This document shows, piece after piece, positions 15,636-22,634 of a stretch of 64,000 bases of DNA. Each line of letters starts with the position of its first letter. Positions within the stretch are counted from its first letter, which is position 1. A program made the position numbers and the translations under genes. A model generated the notes under the pieces. That model saw nothing but the letters and a program-made list of their open reading frames with translations, ran no database searches and had not been told where the DNA came from. The DNA is from Acholeplasmatales bacterium (GTDB lineage: Bacteria > Bacillota_I > Bacilli_A > Acholeplasmatales > Anaeroplasmataceae), in assembly GCA_900770055.1 (NCBI GenBank), contig CAAGJD010000133.1, positions 1 through 64,000 on the forward strand, written 5' to 3'.

Positions 15636-16343
15636 ATGAAATTTATAATACTTAGAGAAAATTTTGAAATTCACAATACATTAAATAAGAAATTGTTTGA
15701 TGATAATAATAAATTAAAACCTGAAATTAAAGATAAACTTATAGAGATAGCAGATAACTTTGTTTCATTTATTAAAGATGAGGAAGTACCTTTAAAAGTT
15801 TATGACTATTGGCTAGTAGGTTCAAATGCTTCATATAATTATAACAAAGATAGCGATATAGATGTCCATATAATAGTAGATATGGATAGTGATAAAATTG
15901 TTCCAGGTTTATTACAGTTACTATATAATTATATGAAGTCAAGTTTTAATAAAAACTATGACATTAAAGTTAAAGGTCAAGATGTTGAGTTGTATGTAGA
16001 GGATATAAACACGTCAGCAATAACAAATGGTATATATTCTTTACAACAAGATAAGTGGATAAAAGTGCCTAAAAAACTTACTCCAATACTTACTAATATA
16101 GAAGATAGTCCTCTATATAAAGAACTTGTAAAAGAATATAATTCACTTAAAGACGATGACGTAAATAATTTTATAGATAATCTTTATCTTATGAGAAAAG
16201 AAAGTCTTGCTAAAGATGGAGAATTTGGAGAGGGAAATTTAATATTTAAGGAATTTAGAAATAAAGGCTATATAGATGAATTAAACGATAGACAAAATAA
16301 AATTAAGTCTAAAGAATTAAGCCTTGAATCTTTGTCAAATTAA
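15636..16343 (+). CDS. Nucleotidyltransferase (polymerase-beta fold, MNT type)
   Basis: Residues 59-78 read WLVGSNASYNYNKDSDIDVH: the G-S turn, helix and D74-x-D76 of small nucleotidyltransferases such as kanamycin nucleotidyltransferase and MNT/MenA-like enzymes. A plausible third acidic residue is in VELYVED (about residues 115-121). The N-terminus is MKFIILRENFE, a variant of the M-K-F-x-L-x-E leader found on several genes here. It starts 4 nt after the previous stop. It may transfer a nucleotide to a host protein or RNA. No antitoxin-like partner is adjacent. Fold is fairly sure; substrate unknown. Confidence 0.7.
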   Translation: MKFIILRENFEIHNTLNKKLFDDNNKLKPEIKDKLIEIADNFVSFIKDEEVPLKVYDYWLVGSNASYNYNKDSDIDVHIIVDMDSDKIVPGLLQLLYNYMKSSFNKNYDIKVKGQDVELYVEDINTSAITNGIYSLQQDKWIKVPKKLTPILTNIEDSPLYKELVKEYNSLKDDDVNNFIDNLYLMRKESLAKDGEFGEGNLIFKEFRNKGYIDELNDRQNKIKSKELSLESLSN

Positions 16344-16365
16344 CTACGAACAAAGGATTATTGAT

Positions 16366-17787
16366 ATGAAGTTTAGATTGATAGAAGAATATATATTTGA
16401 AGATATAGAAGCAGTTAGAAAATATTATCCAAATATTTCTAAAGAAGACTTCAATAGAATTATTGCACTAGATCCAACATTTCACAGAGAACAAGATAAG
16501 CTGGGAACATATGGGAAATGGATATTAAGTTTGTTTCAAAACGGCAACTTAAAAAATGAGGGGCATGTCAAGGATATACTTATGAGATTTGAAAATGAAA
16601 AGAAGAATCTCAAAAATAAGGATATAATGACATATAAATCTTTGGAAGACCTTGATAATGCCTTAAATGACGAAAATTCTTATAAAGATGAAACAGATAG
16701 ACAAAAACTCCGTAAGACACAAGATGCTGTTAGAAAATCTGATTTATCCAAGGAAGCAGAAAAGGTATATGAGGATAAAGATTGGGAAGTATGGATACCA
16801 CATACATACGAAGCCTCATGCAAATTAGGTAGGGGTACACAGTGGTGCACAGCAACAACAGAAAGTGACCATTATTATAAACAATACACAAATGAAGGTA
16901 AACTTTATATTAATATAAATAAAAAGAATTCAGAAGAAAAGTATCAATTCCATTTTGAATCTAAGTCTTTTATGGACGAACAAGATGAGTCTATTGATAT
17001 AATAAATTTCTTTGTTGATAATCCAAATTTATTTGATTTCTATAAAAATATAATTAATAGTGATATTCAAACAGAAGATGGTTATGAAATTGTGCCTACT
17101 GCTTCATTTATATTAGATAACCCATCTGATACATTTATTTATCAAAAAGACAATGCAAAGTTATTTGATACATATGGTGTATGGCTTTCAGAAAGAATAA
17201 AGCATCTAATTATAGATAATAGTATTACTAAAATATTGTGGATGTCTTTCGCAAACTTTGAAAATCTTGAAACTGTAGAAATATCTGATAGCGTAACAAG
17301 CATAGGCGATAGCGCATTCTATGGTTGCAGTAGCCTTACAAGTATAACTATACCAGATAGCGTAACAAGCATAGGCAGTGAAGCATTTATTGGCTGCAGT
17401 AAACTTACAAGTATAACAATACCGGATAGCGTGGTAAGTATTGGCGAGAATGCATTTGGCAGTTGTATGAGTCTTAAAAATATAGTACTACCTAATAATA
17501 TAACAAACATAAGCAATGGTATGTTAGCTAATTGTGGTAGTTTAATTAATATAGTTATTCCAGATAGCGTAACAATTATAGGTGAATGGGCATTTGAGGG
17601 CTGTCGCAGTCTACGTAATATAACTATACCTAATAGTGTAAAAAATATAGGTGAGTATGCATTCAGAGGCTGCACAAATATTGAAAAAGTATATTATAAA
17701 GGCACACGTGAACAATTTAAATTAATAGACATTGACCAGAGTAATGGAGATCTTGGATATGGCGATATATTATTTATAGGAGAATAA
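16366..17787 (+). CDS. Conserved phage domain (GRGTQWCTA) fused to BspA-type leucine-rich repeats (473 aa)
   Basis: The start at 16366 is set by AAAGGA at 16352-16357. The leader MKFRLIEEYIFED is followed by a helical region, then residues about 135-185 with WEVWIPHTYEASCKLGRG and TQWCTATT, and LYININ and QFHFESKSF blocks: a domain I have seen in phage proteins but cannot name functionally. From about residue 305 there are six or seven 23-residue repeats of the SLTSITIPDSVTSIG type, the LRR_5/BspA family common in gut bacteria and often used for binding. The end matches the broken gene upstream (VYYKGTREQF). A host-directed binding protein or delivered effector is plausible; unproven. Confidence 0.65.
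   Translation: MKFRLIEEYIFEDIEAVRKYYPNISKEDFNRIIALDPTFHREQDKLGTYGKWILSLFQNGNLKNEGHVKDILMRFENEKKNLKNKDIMTYKSLEDLDNALNDENSYKDETDRQKLRKTQDAVRKSDLSKEAEKVYEDKDWEVWIPHTYEASCKLGRGTQWCTATTESDHYYKQYTNEGKLYININKKNSEEKYQFHFESKSFMDEQDESIDIINFFVDNPNLFDFYKNIINSDIQTEDGYEIVPTASFILDNPSDTFIYQKDNAKLFDTYGVWLSERIKHLIIDNSITKILWMSFANFENLETVEISDSVTSIGDSAFYGCSSLTSITIPDSVTSIGSEAFIGCSKLTSITIPDSVVSIGENAFGSCMSLKNIVLPNNITNISNGMLANCGSLINIVIPDSVTIIGEWAFEGCRSLRNITIPNSVKNIGEYAFRGCTNIEKVYYKGTREQFKLIDIDQSNGDLGYGDILFIGE
17265..17700 (+). repeat. Tandem 69-nt (23-residue) leucine-rich-repeat units
   Basis: Six or so 69-nt units lie inside the gene at 16366. The first two units keep near-identical DNA: a 21-nt block at 17287-17307 recurs exactly at 17356-17376, and related copies occur in the broken gene near 14753 and 14822. 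The shared DNA identity offers substrate for unequal recombination between the two loci 2.5 kb apart. Base composition (AGC, GCG, GGC codons) differs from the rest of the phage, suggesting acquisition from a bacterium. Confidence 0.7.
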
Positions 17788-17794
17788 TATAGCG

Positions 17795-18322
17795 ATGCAA
17801 TTTAAATTAGTAGAAGATATAGATACTCAATATCTTGATAATGAGGGGAATATTTTAACTACAGAACAAGTTGAATATTTTAAAAACAGTAAAGTTCGTG
17901 ATAAAGATAATAATCTTTTAATATGCTATCATGGAAGTGAAGAAAATCATATTGATGTTTTTAAAGAATTAGATAGCTATGGTATTAATGCAATTTATTT
18001 TTCTGATTCAAAAGAATTAGGTAATAAATTTACATATAATACAGGTAAAAATTATCAGTGTTATTTAAATATAATAAATCCAATCATTATAGATGCAGCT
18101 GGTAAAGCTTATAATAATATAATATATAATAATGAAATATGTCACATATCAGATATATTACAAAAAATCAATCATCATAATAACGATGGATTAATTATTA
18201 AAAATATCAAAGAGTACGATGGACAACTATGTAATGATTATATTATATTTAAATCTGAACAATCTAAATTAATTACAAATAAACATCCTACTAGTAGTAA
18301 AAACATAAATGAAACTATTTAA
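17795..18322 (+). CDS. ADP-ribosyltransferase-like protein (ART-PolyVal type)
   Basis: The 175-residue protein matches the ART fold used in phage polyvalent proteins: SKVRDKDNNLLICYHGSEE (residues 32-50, with the Y-H-G NAD-binding strand), AIYFSDSKELGNKF (66-79, the F-S strand and helix), CYLNIINPIIID, then DGLIIKNI and NDYIIFKSEQSKLI at the end, where E/Q-x-E-type residues would be catalytic (exact Glu not certain). The leader MQFKLVE resembles the short cleaved leader of T4 Alt, an ADP-ribosyltransferase packaged in the T4 head. It is probably delivered or expressed to modify host proteins; the target is unknown. Confidence 0.7.
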   Translation: MQFKLVEDIDTQYLDNEGNILTTEQVEYFKNSKVRDKDNNLLICYHGSEENHIDVFKELDSYGINAIYFSDSKELGNKFTYNTGKNYQCYLNIINPIIIDAAGKAYNNIIYNNEICHISDILQKINHHNNDGLIIKNIKEYDGQLCNDYIIFKSEQSKLITNKHPTSSKNINETI

Positions 18323-18374
18323 TTATATATTATATATTATATAATATTGTATATAATATAAAGGAGAATATAAA

Positions 18375-19055
18375 ATGAAATTCAAATTAGTTGAATTTAT
18401 ATTAAAAGAATCACTTGCTCCAAAAGATTATAATCCTAAAATAACAGGTAAAGCCTATAAGGTATTTAAAGTAAAAAATGGCAAGTTATATCCACCTATG
18501 GTGGCAAACCCAGGTGGTAAAGATACTCCAATAGGGGTGTGGCTAACTGCTGATGAGGGTGAATTTGCAGGGTTATCTAAAACAGGAAGACCACAAGTAA
18601 AAGCCATAGGTAGTGGAACGTTAGCATATAGACCAGGGTGGCATCTAGGAGATATACCATTAGCAAAACAATTTTATAGAACCAATAAAGAAACAGGAGA
18701 GAGGGAATTTCCTGCAGATTTTGTTTGGGCAGAATGTGATTATGTAGCCGAAGTAGATTATCAGAAAGAAGCAGAAGAACAAGGCTATATGAGAACAAAA
18801 CCTGATGGGACACAATATAGAAGTGATAAATATCAGCATTCGTTAGCAGGACTTCCTAAATTACCAAAAGATGGTTCTTATAGATATAGAACAAATCCTG
18901 ATCCAGATACAGTACCTTGGGTAATAACAGGAGCAATGAAAGTAAACAGATTATTAGATGATTATGAAGTAGCAGACATTCTTGCAAAACATGGAATAGA
19001 AGCACCAAATAGACAAGGTGGAAATAAAACACTTAAAGAGCTTGGCTTACAGTAA
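18375..19055 (+). CDS. Conserved polyvalent-protein-type domain protein (226 aa)
   Basis: Leader MKFKLVEFILKESLAPKDYN (two L-x-E sites), then a single domain with KNGKLYPPMVANPGG, TPIGVWLTADEG, YRPGWHLGDIPLAKQF, FVWAECDYVAEVDY, HSLAGLPKLPKDGSYRYRTN, VPWVITGAMKVNRLL. I recognise this block as one that recurs in large polyvalent proteins of gut phages and conjugative elements, but its activity is not known to me. Codon usage is visibly less A+T-rich than neighbouring genes, consistent with recent transfer. AAGGAG precedes the ATG. It is the last accessory gene before the terminase. Confidence 0.6.
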   Translation: MKFKLVEFILKESLAPKDYNPKITGKAYKVFKVKNGKLYPPMVANPGGKDTPIGVWLTADEGEFAGLSKTGRPQVKAIGSGTLAYRPGWHLGDIPLAKQFYRTNKETGEREFPADFVWAECDYVAEVDYQKEAEEQGYMRTKPDGTQYRSDKYQHSLAGLPKLPKDGSYRYRTNPDPDTVPWVITGAMKVNRLLDDYEVADILAKHGIEAPNRQGGNKTLKELGLQ

Positions 19056-19072
19056 ACATAGGAGGTGTTAAG

Positions 19073-20761
19073 TTGGTTTTACCAAATAACATTGATTTAA
19101 GTCAATTAGATGGCTTATCTGAAAAAGAGAAAGAATATGCCTTACAAATATTAAAAGAACTATCTTCAAAAGGTGTTTCAGAAAAATTTAACAATTTATT
19201 ATATAGTGATTATGAAGAAATACCTGTAGATATTGAAACATTTTTACATGATTCAAAATATTTAGGTAAAGGCCTTGTTAATGAAGAAGGTAAATTTACA
19301 GTATTTCCATATTGGGTAGATGTACTTAAAAAAGTTTTTCCAGATCCATTAAAACCTGCGGCATATAATACACTTGCATTATCAGGAGCAATAGGTCTTG
19401 GAAAATCATTTGTAGCAGTATTATGTGGCTTGTATGAGCTATATAGAATGTTGTGTCTTAAAGATCCTTATTTACACTATGGTTTACAACCAATAGATAA
19501 AATTACTTTTGCATTTATGAATATTACATTAGATGCTTCAAAAGGAGTCGCTTGGGATAAATGTCAACAATTGCTTCAAAGTTCTCCTTGGTTTATGGAA
19601 AAGGGTACGGTGAGTGGTACTACAAATGTGGTTTGGAATCCACCTAAAGGAATAGAGTTAATTGCAGGTTCACTATCAAGACATATTATAGGTCGTGCAG
19701 TATATTGGTGTTTAGATGGTGATACTGAAATTGCTACTAGCTTAGGTGATTATAAATTATCAGATTTAGTGGATAAGAAAATACAAGTATATAACATAGA
19801 TGAAAGTGGATTATCTAAGTTAAGCGATGTATGTACTGTAAAACCAACTGCAATTGAAACAGAAGAATACCAAATTGAATTAGAAGATGGTACTATTATA
19901 AAATGTACCCCAACTCATAGATTCATGTTGAGTGATGGTTCTTATAAAGAAGCACAATATCTCACAGAAGAAGATGAGATTTTTTCTCAAAAACCTTTTG
20001 GATATATATATAAATTTACTAATATTAAAACAGGTAAAATTTATATAGGCAAAAGAGAAAAATTAAAATTTGATGAATCTTATTATGGTTATGGTAAATT
20101 ATGGTTGGAAAGTTTTGATGATAAAAAGGACATAATAAGAGAGGTACTCTGCTGGGGTGTTTCGAGGGAAGATTTAAATAAAAAAGAAAAATATTTTATT
20201 AAATTATTTAACTCACAAAATCCTCAAATTGGTTATAACGTTCATAAAGGCGGTCAAGGTGGCAATTCTTTAAATAACATTGATGCTTGGTCACAATTGC
20301 ATCAAGGCAAAAAAAATGGAATGTATGACAAACATCATTCTGATATTACTAAACAAAAGATAAGTAAAGCTAATAAAGGTAGAAAGTATAGTAACGAGAT
20401 AAATAAAACTAAAGGTAGACCTGGTGTATTAAAACCTAATGGGTTTGGAGAAAAGATTAGGCAAGCTAATTTAGGTAAAAGTATATCAGAAGAAACAAAA
20501 CAAAAAATAAGTAATTCATTAAAAGGTAAATCTAATGGATGTATTTATAACAATGGTAAAAATGAAAAACGAATAAAAGTAGGTGAAGACATACCTGATG
20601 ATTATGTAAAAGGTAGATTAATAAAAGGAAAACTTACAGGAAAGAAAAATGTTTTAGGTAAAAAGTGGTATAATAATGGAGTCAATGAGATATTAATTGA
20701 CAGCAGTCCTCCTAATGATTATGTTAGAGGTAGAATTAAGAGGTGCAAAAATGAAAATTAA
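19073..20761 (+). CDS. terL: Terminase large subunit, N-terminal part fused to N-intein and GIY-YIG homing endonuclease
   Basis: Start TTG 19073, GGAGGTG 5 nt upstream. Residues 1-212 are the TerL ATPase N-part with Walker A SGAIGLGKS (104-112). At 19709 the intein begins with CLDGDTEIAT; block B is CTPTHRFM. A GIY-YIG nuclease follows (GYIYKFTNIKTGKIYIG), then NUMOD3-like repeats (ETKQKISNSLKGK) and two YNNG...DYV.GR repeats. The frame ends at TAA 20759-20761 before the C-terminal splicing block. The missing part starts at an overlapping ATG at 20751. The TerL-N/IntN fusion should splice in trans to the next product, joining W212 to the Cys of CFFDEI (Walker B). Confidence 0.85.
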   Translation: MVLPNNIDLSQLDGLSEKEKEYALQILKELSSKGVSEKFNNLLYSDYEEIPVDIETFLHDSKYLGKGLVNEEGKFTVFPYWVDVLKKVFPDPLKPAAYNTLALSGAIGLGKSFVAVLCGLYELYRMLCLKDPYLHYGLQPIDKITFAFMNITLDASKGVAWDKCQQLLQSSPWFMEKGTVSGTTNVVWNPPKGIELIAGSLSRHIIGRAVYWCLDGDTEIATSLGDYKLSDLVDKKIQVYNIDESGLSKLSDVCTVKPTAIETEEYQIELEDGTIIKCTPTHRFMLSDGSYKEAQYLTEEDEIFSQKPFGYIYKFTNIKTGKIYIGKREKLKFDESYYGYGKLWLESFDDKKDIIREVLCWGVSREDLNKKEKYFIKLFNSQNPQIGYNVHKGGQGGNSLNNIDAWSQLHQGKKNGMYDKHHSDITKQKISKANKGRKYSNEINKTKGRPGVLKPNGFGEKIRQANLGKSISEETKQKISNSLKGKSNGCIYNNGKNEKRIKVGEDIPDDYVKGRLIKGKLTGKKNVLGKKWYNNGVNEILIDSSPPNDYVRGRIKRCKNEN

Positions 20762-20876
20762 ATCAATTAAAAAATTACATCTTGATAAACCAAAACAATA
20801 TTATGATGTTATAAATGCTAATCCATATAACAATTTTTTAATTAAAACAAATGATGGTTATATAGCTTCACACAAT
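19709..20876 (+). mobile_element. Split intein with embedded GIY-YIG homing endonuclease in terL
   Basis: The N-half, 19709-20758 (350 aa), has a splicing domain of about 95 aa followed by a GIY-YIG/NUMOD endonuclease. The C-half, 20751-20876 (42 aa), ends NNFLIKTNDGYIASHN before the +1 Cys. The halves are in different frames and overlap by 11 nt. The second half has its own AAGAGGTG (20738-20745) 5 nt before ATG 20751. Size and split position match natural split inteins of the DnaE type (C-half of about 36-42 aa). The insertion site is in the Walker B strand of TerL. Alternative: a contiguous intein with a one-base frameshift in the A5 run at 20747-20751. Confidence 0.8.
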
Positions 20877-22622
20877 TGCTTTTTTGATGAGATTAACAAA
20901 CTGGTCTCCGTTCTTAGTAATAAGTTCGAAAAAATACCTGTTGAATTGCTGGAACATTGCTTCAACTTCATTAACTACAACGCAAAGATGAAATATGCTT
21001 AATCGTGAATGTTTGAAAAGAATGAAGTGCAACAATCAGCAACCAAGCCTCGAATAGAGGAAGGCTCAACGACTATCGAAAACACATTCAATGAGTGGAA
21101 GTGAGTAGAGTAGGAAATAATTCCCAAGTAGCAGGCATCCTACAAATTAAGATGAGGATGAAGATATAGTCTACATAGCAGTTTTCAACCTAATCAAGAT
21201 GTAGCTAAACAGAAAGAAAAAGCAAAGACTCTTGTAAATACAGCTGCAGCCCGTATGCAATCACGTTTTATGAAAGGTGAAAAAAACCCCACATTATTAG
21301 TACTTGCTTCTTCTAAGAGAACAGATAGCTCTTTTATGGAAACATTTATTGAGGGTAAGAAAAAACAAGATAGTAAAACAACTCTTATAATAGATGAGCC
21401 ACAGTGGGTAATAAGAACAGATAAGGATAGTCCTAATAAATTTAAAGTTGCTCTTGGTAATAAATTCCTTAATTCAGAAGTTTTACCTCTAAATGTAAGT
21501 GAAGAAGAATTAAGGTTATATATAAATAGAGGTTATACCATATTAGATGTTCCTATGGGCTATTATGATAGTTTTATAGATGATATTGATGTAGCATTAA
21601 CTGATATTGCAGGTATTTCAGTAGCTAATTCAAATAGATATTTTAACGGACCAAGAATAGCTGCTGTTAAAAAAGAAGGACTACAAAATCTATTTACTAA
21701 AGATATTATTACAGTTGGAAATGATTTAAAAGATACTACTCAATATTATGATTTTATAGATTTATCTAGATTAAATCCAGCTATGAAACAGATGCCATTA
21801 TTTGTTCATATGGATATGTCTGTGAGTGGAGATAAAACAGGTATTGCTGGTGTGTGGATAGTCGGCAAAAAACCACCTGTAGAAAATCAGCCACCGTCAA
21901 AAGAATTATTATATAAATTAGCATTTAGTGTATCTATTCAAGCACCCAAAGGTTATCAAATATCTTTTGAAAAGAATAGACAGTTTATATATTGGTTAAA
22001 AGAGCAAGGTTTTAATATTAAAGGTATTTCTACAGATACATATCAATCTTTTGATACTGGACAAGCTCTTGCTGCTAAAGGTTATAATTACTGCATAATA
22101 TCTGTTGATAAAGTAGATACAGATAAAATTTGTAAACCATATCAGTATATGAGAAGTACAATATATGAGGAACGAATTGAAATGTATGATGGTAAATTAT
22201 TAACTGAAGAATTTCTTGGTTTGGAGAGAGATAATAATAGTGGCAGGATAGATCACAGTCCATCTGGTGTAAATTCAAAGGACCAAGCAGATGCAGTTAC
22301 AGGTGCTACTTGGAATGCTTCAAAACATGCTGAAGAATTTAATTTTGAGTATGGCGACTTATTAACAACTATAGTCAATGTTAGTTCAAGTATAAATAAT
22401 ACATATATGCCAAAACAGGTATCAGTAGATTTTGAACAAGAATTAAATAAACTTCTAGATCCTCTCTCAAATAACTCAGGAACACCTCAAATGCATAAGC
22501 CAGATATAAATAATAATATTAATAAGCAAAATACACAAAAACAACCATTTATGGATTTTGGCTTAGGTGCAGCTCAACCTTATCAAGGCGCATATCTTAA
22601 AGATGGAATAATAATTTTTTGA
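20751..22622 (+). CDS. terL: C-intein plus terminase large subunit C-terminal part (ATPase/nuclease), interrupted by a group I intron
   Basis: Exons 20751-20893 and 21179-22622. The first 42 codons are the C-intein (to ASHN); the next residues, CFFDEI, are the TerL Walker B. Removing 20894-21178 gives CFFDEISFQPNQDVAKQ and continues through TLLVLASSKR (motif III) to the RNase-H-like nuclease: D in HMDMSVSGDKTG, D in STDTYQS and D in SKDQADAV. The C-extein totals 486 aa, so mature TerL would be about 698 aa. Without intron splicing, translation stops at TAA 21000-21002. The protein packages DNA into the prohead through the portal encoded next. Confidence 0.85.
20894..21178 (+). ncRNA. Group I intron (285 nt, no ORF) in terL
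   Basis: The 5' exon ends GAGAU (20889-20893) and pairs with GUCUC at 20903-20907, a P1 helix with the required U-G at the splice site. P7 is GACTAT (21071-21076) with ATAGTC (21166-21171), inside the typical core context AACGACTAT and AAGATATAGTCT. The intron ends in G (21178). Splicing restores codons GAG ATC AGT TTT CAA (E-I-S-F-Q), in frame with the long downstream exon. It carries no homing endonuclease of its own; mobility may depend on the intein endonuclease just upstream or have been lost. Confidence 0.85.
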
Positions 22623-22634
22623 AAGGAGTAACTC

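Noticed and set aside
17265..17700. Regular 69-nt repeats resembling a CRISPR-like array
   Set aside because: They encode in-frame 23-residue leucine-rich repeats within a long gene, with no unique spacers; not a CRISPR array.
20697..20750. Upstream extension of the second terL frame (frame open from 20697)
   Set aside because: The DNA there encodes the end of the endonuclease in another frame; the ATG at 20751 has the ribosome site and begins the C-intein homology.
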